Source of the DNA: Solilutibacter pythonis
GTDB lineage: Bacteria > Pseudomonadota > Gammaproteobacteria > Xanthomonadales > Xanthomonadaceae
NCBI RefSeq assembly: GCF_003697345.1
Contig: NZ_RFLY01000005.1
Span: 62,001-126,000 of the forward strand
Direction: 5' to 3'
Length of the DNA stretch: 64,000 nt
The notes under the pieces were generated by a model. That model saw nothing but the letters and a program-made list of their open reading frames with translations, ran no database searches and was not told the DNA's origin. The position numbers and the translations under genes were made by a program. Positions 29,718 through 39,336 of the stretch are shown here, in pieces (within the stretch, counting starts at the first letter, position 1; every line of letters starts with the position of its first letter).

Positions 29718-30437
29718 TCAGAGGGTGAGTAGCTCGTGGCCCCGGCGCGATACCCGCAACATCGAACCCCGTGCGTACCAATCGCCCAGCACGATGCGGG
29801 TGCGCCCACCTTCCTCGTGGATGGCCGGGCGATGAGTATGGCCGTGGATCATCCGCCGCAGCCCGTGGCGGGCGAAGGTGGCGTCCACCGTGGCCGGAGT
29901 GACGTCGGTGATGGTTTCCGCGCCGCCGGCGGCCTGCAATTCACCATAACGGGCCTTGCTGGCCGCCCGCGCCTGTTCGGCGAAGGCGAGCCGCGCGGAC
30001 AGGGGTTGCGAGAGGAACCGCGCGCGCCAGCGCGGGTCGCGCGTCATTGCGCGGAATTGTTGGTAGGCGAGATCGTCGCTGCACAACTGATCTCCGTGGC
30101 CGATCAGCACCGGCTCGTCGTTGAGCACGATCACCGATGGATCGGGCAGCAGGCGCATCCCGCAGCGCGCCGCGTATTCGTGGCCGAGCAGGAAATCGCG
30201 ATTGCCGTGGATGAAGAACACCGGCGTGCCGGCCCCCGATAGCGCCCGTAAGCCCTCGGCGACCAGCGTCCCGGTTTCACTCGGGTCGTCGTCGCCGACC
30301 CAGGCTTCGAACAAATCGCCCAGGACGTACAGCGCATCGGCGCCGGGCGCTTCCGCGCGCAGGAATTGCCGCAGCAGCGTGGTGGTTTCGGGGCGCGCGT
30401 CTTCCAGGTGCAGGTCGGAGATGAAGAGGGTCGTCAT
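29718..30437 (-). CDS. lpxH: UDP-2,3-diacylglucosamine diphosphatase
   Basis: 239 residues, a calcineurin-like metallophosphoesterase that cleaves UDP-2,3-diacylglucosamine to lipid X in lipid A synthesis, peripheral at the inner membrane. Metal motifs in order: FISDLHLED, VLGDLFEAWVGDD, IHGNRDFLLG, GHGDQLC, MIHGHTHRPA. The length fits LpxH rather than LpxI/LpxG. It is convergent with the lipoprotein pair and 46 bases past the apt stop on the same strand. Confidence 0.96.
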   Translation of the reverse strand: MTTLFISDLHLEDARPETTTLLRQFLRAEAPGADALYVLGDLFEAWVGDDDPSETGTLVAEGLRALSGAGTPVFFIHGNRDFLLGHEYAARCGMRLLPDPSVIVLNDEPVLIGHGDQLCSDDLAYQQFRAMTRDPRWRARFLSQPLSARLAFAEQARAASKARYGELQAAGGAETITDVTPATVDATFARHGLRRMIHGHTHRPAIHEEGGRTRIVLGDWYARGSMLRVSRRGHELLTL

Positions 30438-30483
30438 CGCGGCATGCCGGCTGGCCGGCTGGTCCTGAGGTTCATGGCGCGCT

Positions 30484-31020
30484 CTAGTATTCCAGGATGT
30501 GGTGAACTTCCGCGCCGAATTTATTCAGTTTTTCTTCGCCATTCAAATCTTTCAGTTGGATGAGGAAACTGAATTGAGTGACGGTGGCGCCTTGTTTCTC
30601 GACCAGCCTGGCGGCGGCTTCGGCGGTTCCCCCGGTGGCCAGCAAATCATCGTGAATCAGGACTCTCTGGCCCTTCTTCAGTTGGCCCTCGCGGGTTTCT
30701 ATTTCCGCGCTTCCATATTCAAGCGCGTATTTTTCGGAAATGGTGGGTGGGGGAAGTTTTCCCTTTTTTCTGATCAGGATGAATGGAACTTCCAGCGCCA
30801 CCGCGATGGCGACGCCGAAAAGATAGCCCCGGCTTTCGATGCCACAAACCGCGTCCACTTTTCCTTTGCTTAACGAAACCAGCTCCGCGATGACCGCCTG
30901 ATAAAGTTCCGGGTCCAGGAGGATGGGGGAAATATCCCTGAACTGAATCCCGGGGATGGGGAAATCGGGGATGTTTTCAATGGTTTGTTCCAGTTTTCTG
31001 ACGAGTTCTGCCGAGGTCAT
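30484..31020 (-). CDS. apt: Adenine phosphoribosyltransferase, compositionally unusual
   Basis: 178 residues from ATG at 31020. Type I phosphoribosyltransferase salvaging adenine to AMP: IPDFPIPGIQFRDISPILL, GIESRGYLFGVAIA, IRKKGKLPPPTISEKYALEY, and the PRPP motif VLIHDDLLATGGTAEAAARL are all typical of Apt. By eye the gene uses many A/T-ending codons and its GC is roughly half, against about two-thirds or more in neighbours. Together with a protein sequence unlike the usual Xanthomonas Apt, this suggests acquisition by transfer. An alternative upstream start would add 68 low-complexity residues. Confidence 0.92.
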   Translation of the reverse strand: MTSAELVRKLEQTIENIPDFPIPGIQFRDISPILLDPELYQAVIAELVSLSKGKVDAVCGIESRGYLFGVAIAVALEVPFILIRKKGKLPPPTISEKYALEYGSAEIETREGQLKKGQRVLIHDDLLATGGTAEAAARLVEKQGATVTQFSFLIQLKDLNGEEKLNKFGAEVHHILEY

Positions 31021-31517
31021 TCGTGTATTTGTCTTCGGTCGTGGGGTATGCCATGGAGGCGGGTTTCGGGGCGCTTGCCCGGGTTGCGTCTGGCCCTTCC
31101 GGGCGCGCTCGGGGACTTTCCGCTTCGCGGCGCTTGGCGCGTCGTGTTGCGCGGCAAGGATACTGGGTCGCCAACGGAATTCACAAGCCCTGGCGTCATG
31201 GGTTTTCCCGGCGCGGGTGGTCAAAAAGAGAAACTTTTATCGCTCGACGGCCGGGGCGTCGATTATGCGCAGGCGCCGGTCCGGCGATTTGAGAATGGCG
31301 GCGGTTCTGCTAGTAAACCGATAACGACATTCAATTCCGGCCGGCGTGTGTTGCGCGGGAGCACGCGCCCCGGCCCGGCGCGTCGGCCGGGCCGGATGCG
31401 TGGAAGGGGCGATGGCGGGGCGATGGTGGGAAATGGGCGTCCGGCCTTGCGGGAGCTTATTCGGGCAAGCGGCGCGGCTGCACTAGAATGGCGGCCTTTC
31501 CCCACATCGCACCGCAC
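31021..31517. other. Gene-free divergent region between apt and gltX
   Basis: About 500 bases containing no recognisable gene. It must hold the apt promoter (minus strand) and the gltX promoter (plus). An AT-rich stretch occurs near 31225-31240. Only the box at 31484 could be assigned. Confidence 0.5.
31484..31489 (+). promoter_or_regulatory. Possible -10 box before gltX
   Basis: TAGAAT ends 28 bases before the gltX ATG; no convincing -35. Confidence 0.3.
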
Positions 31518-32915
31518 ATGACCGTTCGCACCCGTTTCGCGCCTTCGCCCACCGGCTACCTGCACATCGGCGGCGCGCGCACCGCGCTGTATAGCTGGCT
31601 GGCGGCGCGGCGCGCGGGCGGGCGGTTCGTGCTGCGCATCGAGGATACCGACCGCGAACGCAGCACCCAGCCCGCCATCGATGCCATTCTCGACGCCATG
31701 GGCTGGCTTGGTCTCTCGTATGACGAAGGGCCGGTCTACCAGACCGACCGCCTCGACCGCTACAGGCAGATGGCCGAGCAACTGGTGGCCGAAGGCAAGG
31801 CTTACTACGCCTACGAGTCGCGCGAGGAACTCGACGCGATGCGCGATGCGGCGATGGCCGCCGGCGAGAAGCCGCGCTACCGTGGCCGCTACCGCGACGA
31901 AGACGCCGGCTGGCGCGATGACCCCAACCGGGTGATTCGGTTCCGCAATCCCGATGAAGGCAGCGTGGTGTTCGATGACCTGGTGAAGGGCCGCATCGAA
32001 TGGCGGAACGCCGAGTTGGACGACCTGGTGATCTTCCGCCCGGACGGCTATGCCACCTACAACTTCGCGGTGGTGGTGGACGACATCGACATGGGCATGA
32101 CCCATGTCGTCCGCGGCGACGACCACGTCAACAACACGCCGCGCCAGATCAACCTCTACCACGCGCTCGGCAAGACCCCGCCGCTGTTCGCGCACCTGCC
32201 GATGATTCTCGACGAGGCCGGCGCCAAGCTCAGCAAGCGTACCGGCGCGGCCGATGTGATGCAGTACCGCGATGCCGGCTATCTGCCGCATGCGCTGCTC
32301 AACTATCTGGCGCGGCTGGGTTGGTCGCATGGAGACCAGGAAATCTTCTCGATCGAGCAAATGATCGAGCTGTTCGACCTGAAGGATGTCAATGCCAAGG
32401 CATCGCGCCTGGATTCCGCCAAGCTCGGCTGGCTCAACCAGCAGTATCTGAAGAACGATGCGCCGGAAAGTGTGGCGAAGCATCTCGTCTGGCATCTCGA
32501 ACAGCGCGGCTACGACCTGGCCCACGGCCCGGCGCCGGCCGATATCGTCATCGCCCTGCGCGATCGGGTGCAGACGCTGAAGGAGATGGCGGAGAAATCC
32601 GCGGTCTGGTTCGGCCCGCTGACCGAATACGACGATGCGGCCGTCGCCAAGCACCTCACCGAGGCCGCGCGCCTGCCGTTGCTCGATGCGCGCGAACGCT
32701 TCTCGGCGCTGGCCGACTGGCATGTCGAGGCGATCGGCGGGGCGCTCAAGGCTACCGCCGAAGCGCTCGGCATCGGCATGGGCAAGATCGCCCAGCCGAT
32801 GCGGGTGGCGATCACCGGCACCCAGGTCAGCCCGGACATCTCGCACACGGTGTATTTGGCGGGCCGGGCGGAAGCATTGAAGCGGATCGAGGCGGCGGTC
32901 GAGAAAATCAGCTGA
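31518..32915 (+). CDS. gltX: Glutamyl-tRNA synthetase
   Basis: 465 residues, class I aminoacyl-tRNA synthetase. The HIGH-type motif [13 protein letters not shown] is near residue 8, the KMSKS-type motif is [11 protein letters not shown], and [11 protein letters not shown] and [20 protein letters not shown] are present. The C-terminal anticodon-binding helical domain is complete. ATG at 31518 gives the family start [13 protein letters not shown]; an upstream frame extension of ten residues is not conserved. It is followed by zur after 129 bases. Confidence 0.97.
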   Translation: MTVRTRFAPSPTGYLHIGGARTALYSWLAARRAGGRFVLRIEDTDRERSTQPAIDAILDAMGWLGLSYDEGPVYQTDRLDRYRQMAEQLVAEGKAYYAYESREELDAMRDAAMAAGEKPRYRGRYRDEDAGWRDDPNRVIRFRNPDEGSVVFDDLVKGRIEWRNAELDDLVIFRPDGYATYNFAVVVDDIDMGMTHVVRGDDHVNNTPRQINLYHALGKTPPLFAHLPMILDEAGAKLSKRTGAADVMQYRDAGYLPHALLNYLARLGWSHGDQEIFSIEQMIELFDLKDVNAKASRLDSAKLGWLNQQYLKNDAPESVAKHLVWHLEQRGYDLAHGPAPADIVIALRDRVQTLKEMAEKSAVWFGPLTEYDDAAVAKHLTEAARLPLLDARERFSALADWHVEAIGGALKATAEALGIGMGKIAQPMRVAITGTQVSPDISHTVYLAGRAEALKRIEAAVEKIS

Positions 32916-33044
32916 CGCCCCGCAACCCGCGGCCGTCCTTTCGCCAGGAAATCAAGCGGCGTGAGCGATGGCTCGGCATGCCGGGGCCGGAGAGCGGGCA
33001 TCCGGCCCCTTGAGTCGGCTTCGCCATGCCCGCATGATTCGGGC

Positions 33045-33530
33045 ATGAGCCATCCACATACCTGTACCGATCCCGAACATCACGTCGACGATGCCGCCGG
33101 TTTCATCGCCGCGGTCGAGCGTGCCTGCGGCGAGCGCGGGCTGCGGTTGACGCCGATCCGGGCCCATGTGCTCAAGCTGATCGCCGAGGCCGGCCAGCCG
33201 ATCAAAGCCTACGATCTGCTCGACCGGGTGAGGATGGGCGAAGGCCCCGGCGCCGCCGCGCCGCCCACGGTCTACCGCGCGCTGGATTTCCTGATGGCCA
33301 ACGGCTTCGTCCACAAGCTGGAGTCGGTCAACGCCTTCGTCGCCTGTCATCATCCCAACGCGGCGCGGCACTCGGTGCCTTTCCTGATCTGTAGCCGCTG
33401 CCATTCGGCGGTGGAATTGGAGGACGAAGGTGTGGTTGCCGCGCTCGACGCGCGCGCCCGCTCGTTGGGCTTCCTGCCGCAGGCGCAGACACTGGAAGTA
33501 CATGGCCTGTGCGCCAAATGCGCGGATTGA
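33045..33530 (+). CDS. zur: Zinc uptake regulator, Fur family
   Basis: 161 residues from ATG at 33045. Winged helix (RGLRLTPIRAHVLKLIAEAG, PPTVYRALDFLMANGFVHKL) followed by the Fur dimer domain with zinc cysteines LICSRCHSAVE and HGLCAKCAD, and a His-rich N-terminus (MSHPHTCTDPEHHVDD). The four-Cys site and the ACHHPNAARHS segment fit Zur rather than Fur. It is a cytoplasmic repressor that binds DNA when zinc is sufficient. The convergent TonB receptor downstream has a His-rich loop like ZnuD, and an operator-like site lies in that gene's promoter (35894), so the genes form a zinc group. Confidence 0.88.
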   Translation: MSHPHTCTDPEHHVDDAAGFIAAVERACGERGLRLTPIRAHVLKLIAEAGQPIKAYDLLDRVRMGEGPGAAAPPTVYRALDFLMANGFVHKLESVNAFVACHHPNAARHSVPFLICSRCHSAVELEDEGVVAALDARARSLGFLPQAQTLEVHGLCAKCAD

Positions 33531-33629
33531 GCGCGGCTTTCCAGCGAAAAAAAGCGGGGAGCGGCATTCCGTCCGCCCCCGCCCAGGGGAAAAGCCGGCG
33601 CGGCCTGTTCGATCCGCGCCTCGTGCCCG

Positions 33630-35858
33630 TTAGAAGTAGAAGCGCACGCCGGCCACCACGCCACGGCCCGGTAGTGGCGCCAGGTCCTTCAGGAACGACG
33701 TGTGCGGACGCGCTTCTTCGTTCAACAGATTGCGGCCGTCGAGGAACAGTTCCCAACCGTTGCCGCTGGCGGTATCGCCGTGCCAGGCCAGGTGGGCGTT
33801 GACCAGCGTATAGCCCGGCGTCGTGGTTTCGCCGGCGGCCACGCGATCCTGCCTGAGGCTGCGGATGGCGCCAAGCGAAGCGCGCCACGCGGCGGCTTCC
33901 CAGCGTAGCTCGCCGCCGACGCGGGCCGGGGCGATCCGTGGCAGGTCGCCGCCGGCCAGCACGATGGCGCGGTGGTTGTGGGTGTGATCGCCGTGCAGCA
34001 CGCGCACGCGGACTTCCTCGTCTGCGCCGCCCTTCAGCCGGCCGCGCACGCTGTCGCCGAAGAGGCGCAGGTCGAAGCGGCCCGGTGCTCCATCGAACAG
34101 CGTGAACACCGACTCGATCTCGAAACCGCTGAAACGGGCGTCGTGCTGCGTCCACAGGCGCACCGGCACACCGCCATCGGTCAGCGTTTGGCCGGGGCGG
34201 CGCACGCTCATCGGCGCGGTGGCGTGGATGTAGTCGCGGTATTCGGCGACGAAGGCGGACACGCCGAGGCGGACGTGCTCATGCTTCCATTCCGCGCCCA
34301 GTTCCAGGCGATGGGCGGTTTCCGGCTTCAACTTGTCATTGCCGATCTCGATGGCGCCGATGGCCACGTGATGGCCGTTGGAATACAGCTCCTCCGCGGT
34401 CGGCGCGCGCTGAGCGCGGTCGAGACCGAGCTTGAAGTTGAGCGCATCGTTGAAGTCCCAGCGCAACGCGGCGGAAAAGGCGTTGGTGTGGAAGTCGCGG
34501 CGGGCCTGGCGCTCGGGCAGCAGCGCCAGGGGCGTGCTTTCGATGCGGCCACGGTCGTGGCGCGCGCCCAGTTCCAGCCGTACCGGGCCGAAGGCGCGCT
34601 GGCCCAGCCAGAACACGCCGATGTCGCGGCCGTTGGTCGGCGCTACGAAGGCTTCATCGCCGGTGGCGTCGAAATCACGGTGGCCGCCTTGCAGGCCGAA
34701 CGCGCCCTGCCAGCCGGCGATATCCCGATGCACCAGCTCGATACGGCCTTCGTCGGTCTTGTTGTTGAACACAGTGCCGACGCGGGCGCCTTCGTACTCG
34801 GTATGGGTGTAGTGAGTGCGGGCGTACTTGAAACGCACGGTCTTGAAAATGCCCAGGTCATTCAGGCCGCCATGTACCTCGTGGCGGCGCTGGTCAAGGC
34901 CGATGCGTACGTCGCCATGCGCGTCTTCATGGTCATGCGCGTGGCCATGGCCGTGACCGTGATCGTGTGCTGCATGCTCGTGACCCGGCACGCCGTAGCG
35001 GGTGTTGAACAGGTGGGTGGCGATACCGAAGTGGGCGCGCTCGCCCACCCAGCTCGCCCCCAGCGACCCACTGGCGGTGCGCACGGCGCTGTTGGGCAGA
35101 ACGCCCCGCTTGGCCGGGTCGGGTTGCTGGCCCTCGGCGGCCATCCGCGTCGCGCTTTCGGCATGGCCCGGAATCTTGCTGTCGCGGGTTTCCCGCAGCA
35201 GGCCGTCGGCATGGAAGACCCAGCCGCTTCCTTCGGTGGCGGTGGCGCCATCGAGCCGGAACATGCCGGTACGTTCGTGGTCGACACTGCCGGCGCGTAG
35301 CTCGGCGCGGCCGCTGAGGGGGCTGGCCGGCAGGGCGTCGGGCGTGCGGCCGTCGATCACGTTGACCGCGCCGCCAATCGCGCCACTACCGTAAAGCAGG
35401 GTGGCTGGCCCCTTCAGTACCTCGATCCGGTTGGCGAGGAAGGGATCGATGCTGACCGCATGGTCGGCACTGAGCGCGGATACGTCGCCGCTGCCCATGC
35501 CGTCGCTGACCACCTGGACACGCGCGCCATCGAGGCCGCGAATGATCGGCCGGCCGACGCCCGGCCCGAACGAGGTGCTCTGGATGCCCGGCAGGCGTTC
35601 CAGCGTGTGGCCGAGGGTGGTCGATTTGGCTTCGTCCAGGCGCTCGCCGGCCAGCACTTCGACCGGGCGGCTCAACTCGGCGGCGGTCTGGTGCAATGGC
35701 GAGGCGGTCACCACCACCCGGTCCAACTCGCGGGTGGACTGGCGGTGGGGGTCGGATGGCGCTTCCTGAGCGGTGGCCAGCACCGGTGCGGATAGTGCCA
35801 ACAACAGCGCCTGGGCCAGGCGGCGGGGACGCGGGTGGTTGTGAACGAATGGGGACAT
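33630..35858 (-). CDS. znuD: TonB-dependent zinc receptor, ZnuD-like
   Basis: 742 residues: signal peptide (residues about 1-30), plug (VVVTASPLHQTAAELSRPVE, RPIIRGLDGARVQVVSDGMG, LKGPATLLYGSGAIGGAVNV), then a 22-strand barrel ending in VAGVRFYF with terminal Phe. A surface loop near residue 300 reads PGHEHAAHDHGHGHGHAHDH, the histidine cluster typical of ZnuD zinc receptors. It would import zinc across the outer membrane. It ends 99 bases from the zur stop (convergent), and its promoter faces that of the MerC-like gene with a possible Zur site between. Its assignment as a zinc receptor is inference from the loop and context. Confidence 0.88.
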   Translation of the reverse strand: MSPFVHNHPRPRRLAQALLLALSAPVLATAQEAPSDPHRQSTRELDRVVVTASPLHQTAAELSRPVEVLAGERLDEAKSTTLGHTLERLPGIQSTSFGPGVGRPIIRGLDGARVQVVSDGMGSGDVSALSADHAVSIDPFLANRIEVLKGPATLLYGSGAIGGAVNVIDGRTPDALPASPLSGRAELRAGSVDHERTGMFRLDGATATEGSGWVFHADGLLRETRDSKIPGHAESATRMAAEGQQPDPAKRGVLPNSAVRTASGSLGASWVGERAHFGIATHLFNTRYGVPGHEHAAHDHGHGHGHAHDHEDAHGDVRIGLDQRRHEVHGGLNDLGIFKTVRFKYARTHYTHTEYEGARVGTVFNNKTDEGRIELVHRDIAGWQGAFGLQGGHRDFDATGDEAFVAPTNGRDIGVFWLGQRAFGPVRLELGARHDRGRIESTPLALLPERQARRDFHTNAFSAALRWDFNDALNFKLGLDRAQRAPTAEELYSNGHHVAIGAIEIGNDKLKPETAHRLELGAEWKHEHVRLGVSAFVAEYRDYIHATAPMSVRRPGQTLTDGGVPVRLWTQHDARFSGFEIESVFTLFDGAPGRFDLRLFGDSVRGRLKGGADEEVRVRVLHGDHTHNHRAIVLAGGDLPRIAPARVGGELRWEAAAWRASLGAIRSLRQDRVAAGETTTPGYTLVNAHLAWHGDTASGNGWELFLDGRNLLNEEARPHTSFLKDLAPLPGRGVVAGVRFYF

Positions 35859-35893
35859 GTTTTTCAGGTAAAGTGAGGGGTGAAGACGTATCT

Positions 35894-35914
35894 AATGTTA
35901 TATTGTTTCAATTC
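35894..35914. promoter_or_regulatory. Candidate Zur operator between znuD and the MerC-like gene
   Basis: AATGTTATA (35894-35902) matches one half of the gammaproteobacterial Zur box core; the right half (TTGTTTCAATT) is degenerate and matches about half of the expected bases. The stretch is AT-rich in an otherwise GC-rich window and lies midway between the two divergent starts. Inference. Confidence 0.4.
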
Positions 35915-35937
35915 CTGCCAACAATAGTCCTGAAGTC

Positions 35938-36369
35938 ATGCCTCGTCCCTTGTCCCGTTTGCAGCAAGCCGACCGCCTTGGATTCGCGGCTTCCGTGCTG
36001 TGCGCGATCCATTGCGCGGCGATGCCGCTGCTGTTGGCGATCCTGCCGACGCTCGGTCTCGGCGCGGGCGGGTTGATCGACATCGATCAGGGCGTGGTGG
36101 TCTTCGCCACCCTGCTGGCGGCGGCCACGCTATCCATCGGCTGGTGGCGTCACCGCGCCTATCGCGCCTGGGGATTGCTGTTGCCGGCGCTGGGGCTGCT
36201 GTGGTTCGCCGCTTTCGGGCCTTTCCACGCCCACGGTCTTGGCCATGCGCAAACCTGGCTGCATGCCGGGCTGATGGTGGCCGGCGGTCTCTTGCTGGCG
36301 GCGGCGCATCTGACCAATATGCGCCTCAGCCATCTGGCCGACCTTGTCGAGGCCGGGCCGGCGGGCTGA
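35938..36369 (+). CDS. MerC-domain membrane protein
   Basis: 143 residues with about four membrane helices. The N-terminal helix carries the MerC-type cysteine pair (SVLCAIHCAAMPLLLAILP). A histidine-containing loop (FGPFHAHGLGHAQTWLHA) is present. MerC proteins were first described as mercury transporters, but MerC-domain proteins in proteobacteria are often Zur-regulated and may move zinc. Here the gene is divergent from the znuD-like receptor across the candidate Zur site, which supports a zinc role. The metal is not proved. Confidence 0.78.
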   Translation: MPRPLSRLQQADRLGFAASVLCAIHCAAMPLLLAILPTLGLGAGGLIDIDQGVVVFATLLAAATLSIGWWRHRAYRAWGLLLPALGLLWFAAFGPFHAHGLGHAQTWLHAGLMVAGGLLLAAAHLTNMRLSHLADLVEAGPAG

Positions 36370-36465
36370 GCCCGGCCAATCAGCGAAAGTCCCGTTTCTG
36401 CTAGACTTCGCGATTACCCAATTTCAATTCCCGCGTGCGCGGGCCAACCATATCAGGAGCATCTC

Positions 36466-36633
36466 ATGGGCAAGGGCGACCGCAAGACCGCCAAGGGCAA
36501 GCGTTACAACTGTAGCTACGGCAACGCCCGTCCGAAGGCCGTCGCCAAGGCCGCTGGCACCGCTGCCGCTCCAGTGGCGAAGAAGGTCGCCGGTAAGAAG
36601 ACCGTGGCCAAGAAGGCCGTCAAGGCCGCTTGA
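36466..36633 (+). CDS. 30S ribosomal protein THX
   Basis: 55 residues, a short gene. It opens [19 protein letters not shown], the THX (bTHX, S31e-like) signature that sits near the 30S head, followed by NARPK. The C-terminal half is an Ala/Lys tail ([19 protein letters not shown]), resembling the histone-H1-like tails of Xanthomonadaceae members of this family. AGGAG lies eight bases before the ATG, giving a good site. A strong terminator follows at 36656, so it is a single-gene transcript, and TAGACT at 36402 is a possible -10 (58 bases upstream). Confidence 0.85.
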   Translation: MGKGDRKTAKGKRYNCSYGNARPKAVAKAAGTAAAPVAKKVAGKKTVAKKAVKAA

Positions 36634-36655
36634 GTCCAGCCTTCCGGCGCATGCG

Positions 36656-36682
36656 AAGCCCCGCGTGAAGCGGGGCTTTTTC
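36656..36682 (+). terminator. Rho-independent terminator of the THX gene
   Basis: AGCCCCGC / GTGAA / GCGGGGCT hairpin followed by TTTTC, 22 bases after the stop; also close to the end of the convergent hutI. Confidence 0.9.
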
Positions 36683-36703
36683 GTGGCGGGGAAGCGGCTT
36701 CCC

Positions 36704-37957
36704 TCAGGCGATGCGCCGGCCGGCGGCGAACACCGCCTGGCACAGTTCGCCGCCCAGCCAGTAGCACAGCGCCGCCGGTTGCCGTACCGACCACAGGACG
36801 AAATCGGCGCGCATGCCGGCGCGCAGTACGCCGCGGTCGTGATGCAGCCCCAGCGCGCGCGCGGCATGGCGGGTGGTGCCGCGAAGCGCCTCCTCGGGCG
36901 TCAGCCGGAAATGCGTGCAGGCCAGTTGCATCGCCTGGCGCAGCGAGAGCAGCGGCGAAGTGCCGGGATTGGCGTCGGTCGCCACCGCCATCGGCACGCC
37001 CTCGGCGCGCAGGGCGTCGAGCGGCGGCGGCCGGGTTTCGCGCAGGACGTGGAAAGCGCCCGGCAACAGCACCGCGACCGTGCCCGCGGCCTTCATCGCC
37101 CGCACGCCATCCGCGCTGGTGTGTTCGATGTGGTCGGCCGACAGTCCGCCGAATCCGGCGGCGATCGCGCCGCCGCCGAGGTCGCTCAGTTGATCGGCGT
37201 GCAGCTTGACCGGCAGGCCGAGAACGCGCGCGGCCTCGAACACGCGACGGGTCTGGGCCGGGGTGAAGCCGATTCCTTCGCAGAACGCGTCCACCGCGTC
37301 CACCAGCCCTTCACCGGCGAGGATCGGCATCCATTCGACCACCCGGTCGATATATTCGTCGGCGCGATCCCGGTATTCCGGCGGCAATGCGTGCGCGCCG
37401 AGATAGGTGGCGCGCACGCTGATGCCGCAGGCGGCGCCGAGCGCGCGCGCGACCCGCAGCATCTTGCGTTCGTTGTCGAGGTCGAGACCGTAGCCGGATT
37501 TGATTTCCAGCGTGGTCACGCCGTCGCGGATTAGCGCCTGCGCGCGCGGCAACGATTCGGCGAACAGCGATGCCTCGCTGGCCGCGCGCACCGCGTTGAC
37601 GCTGGCCGCGATGCCGCCGCCGGCGCGGGCGATTTCCTCGTAGCTTTCGCCTTGAAGGCGCATTTCGAACTCGCCGGCGCGGTCGCCGGCGAACACGATG
37701 TGGGTATGGCAATCGATCAGGCCGGGCGTGATGAGGCCGGTGGTTTCGATGGTGGTGTCGCTGGCATCGACGATGGCTTCCGGCAAGGCGTCGCGCGGGC
37801 CGGCATAGCTCAGCACGCCATCGCGCCAGGCCAGTGCCGCGTCCTCGATCAAGCCGTAGCCTGATTCGCCCTCGAGCGTGGCCAGGGTCACGCCGAGCAG
37901 CAGACCGCTGTCGTCGTCCAGGGGCGTGGTTGTCGCGTCCGTTTCCTTCATCGCCAT
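36704..37957 (-). CDS. hutI: Imidazolonepropionase
   Basis: 417 residues from ATG at 37957, a second ATG two codons on is possible. Amidohydrolase that opens the imidazolone ring to give formiminoglutamate, third step of histidine breakdown. Metal motif [12 protein letters not shown], then [19 protein letters not shown] and [20 protein letters not shown] are all present. It is divergent from hutF (125 bases between starts) and convergent with the THX gene. Its substrate is made by hutU (43620), separated here by repair genes. Confidence 0.96.
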   Translation of the reverse strand: MAMKETDATTTPLDDDSGLLLGVTLATLEGESGYGLIEDAALAWRDGVLSYAGPRDALPEAIVDASDTTIETTGLITPGLIDCHTHIVFAGDRAGEFEMRLQGESYEEIARAGGGIAASVNAVRAASEASLFAESLPRAQALIRDGVTTLEIKSGYGLDLDNERKMLRVARALGAACGISVRATYLGAHALPPEYRDRADEYIDRVVEWMPILAGEGLVDAVDAFCEGIGFTPAQTRRVFEAARVLGLPVKLHADQLSDLGGGAIAAGFGGLSADHIEHTSADGVRAMKAAGTVAVLLPGAFHVLRETRPPPLDALRAEGVPMAVATDANPGTSPLLSLRQAMQLACTHFRLTPEEALRGTTRHAARALGLHHDRGVLRAGMRADFVLWSVRQPAALCYWLGGELCQAVFAAGRRIA

Positions 37958-38070
37958 GTTCGCTGTCGTCGTCACCTGTGTCTTCGCGCCGCCGCCAGGG
38001 CCGTCGGACGGCGCGCGGCATGCCATGGCCGGGAGCGGCCTTTTTCGTGCGTGAAGCCTAACCCAGCGCC

Positions 38071-38076
38071 TACAAT
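38071..38076 (+). promoter_or_regulatory. TACAAT -10 box, leaderless arrangement, hutF
   Basis: TACAAT ends six bases before the hutF ATG, the same geometry as folC (20253). No clear -35. Confidence 0.4.
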
Positions 38077-38082
38077 CGGTCG

Positions 38083-39327
38083 ATGACGACGAATCCCGCC
38101 GGCCCGATTCTCCGCGATGCGCGTGGCTGGCGTCTGCCGGGCATCGCCAATCTGCATTCCCATGCTTTCCAGCGTGCGATGGCCGGCCTGGCCGAGCGCC
38201 AGGGCGACCCCGCCGATTCCTTCTGGACCTGGCGCGAAACCATGTACGCGATGGCTGCGCGCTTCACGCCCGAAACCTTGCGCGCGGTCGCCGCGCAGTT
38301 GTACGTGGAGATGCTGGAAGCCGGCTACACCACGGTTTGCGAGTTCCACTATCTGCACCATCGCCGCGATGGTGGCTTTTACGACGACCGTGCGGCGATG
38401 TCGCGGGCGTTGATCGAGGCCGCGCGCGCGACCGGCATCCGCCTCGCGCTGCTGCCGGTGCTGTACATGAGCGGCGGTTTCGATGGCCGTGCGCTGTCCG
38501 AACGGCAACGGCGCTTCGGCCATTCGGCCGAGGACTACCTGCGCCTGCTGGATACGTTGCGCGGGGAACAGGACGCGTGTCTGCGTGTTGGCTGCGCCCT
38601 GCACAGCCTGCGCGCGGTACCGCCGGCGGCGATGGGCGAGGTACTGGCGGCGTTGCCGGCGGACTCGCGCATCCACATCCATATCGCCGAGCAGCGGGCG
38701 GAAGTGGAGGCGTCGCTTGCGCTGCGCGGCGTCCGGCCGGTGCGATGGCTGCTGGAGCAGGCGCGGGTGGATGCGCGCTGGACACTGGTGCACGCCACCC
38801 ACCTGGACGCGGCCGAGCTGCGCGAGGTCGCCGCCAGCGGCGCCACGGTGGCGATCTGCGCCACTACCGAGGGCAACCTCGGCGACGGGCTGTTTCCGCT
38901 GCGCGATTACCTCGATGCCGGTGGCCGCTGGGGCATCGGTTCGGATTCCCACGTGTCGGTCTCGCCGGTGGAGGAACTGCGCTGGCTGGAATACGGTCAG
39001 CGTCTCGTCACCGGCCGCCGCAACATCGCTTCGAGTGCGGCGATGCCGAGCGTGGGCGAGACGTTGCTGTCCGGCGCATGGGCGAGTGCCGCGGATTCGG
39101 CCGGTTTCGATGTCCGCGACGAAATCGTGTTGGATGCCGAAGCACCGGCGCTGATCGGCGCGAACGCGTCCGACGTCGCCGACCGCTGGCTGTTTGCCGG
39201 CAATCGCAACGTGGTGAAGGCAGTGTGCGTGGCCGGCGTGGAGGTGGTGCGCGATGGCCGCCACCACAAGCGCGAGGAAGTGCTGGCCGATTACCGGGCC
39301 GCCGTCGCGCGATTGCTGGGCGATTGA
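38083..39327 (+). CDS. hutF: Formiminoglutamate deiminase
   Basis: 414 residues, amidohydrolase family: metal-binding [15 protein letters not shown], a second His pair region [49 protein letters not shown]. It converts formiminoglutamate to N-formylglutamate and ammonia. This is the five-step histidine route of Pseudomonas and Xanthomonads, which then needs HutG to give glutamate and formate. HutG and HutH are not in the window. No ribosome-binding site is seen before the ATG. Confidence 0.96.
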   Translation: MTTNPAGPILRDARGWRLPGIANLHSHAFQRAMAGLAERQGDPADSFWTWRETMYAMAARFTPETLRAVAAQLYVEMLEAGYTTVCEFHYLHHRRDGGFYDDRAAMSRALIEAARATGIRLALLPVLYMSGGFDGRALSERQRRFGHSAEDYLRLLDTLRGEQDACLRVGCALHSLRAVPPAAMGEVLAALPADSRIHIHIAEQRAEVEASLALRGVRPVRWLLEQARVDARWTLVHATHLDAAELREVAASGATVAICATTEGNLGDGLFPLRDYLDAGGRWGIGSDSHVSVSPVEELRWLEYGQRLVTGRRNIASSAAMPSVGETLLSGAWASAADSAGFDVRDEIVLDAEAPALIGANASDVADRWLFAGNRNVVKAVCVAGVEVVRDGRHHKREEVLADYRAAVARLLGD

Positions 39328-39336
39328 GATTGCCGG

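Noticed and set aside
31021-31517. tRNA gene next to gltX
   Set aside because: No cloverleaf-like sequence could be read there.
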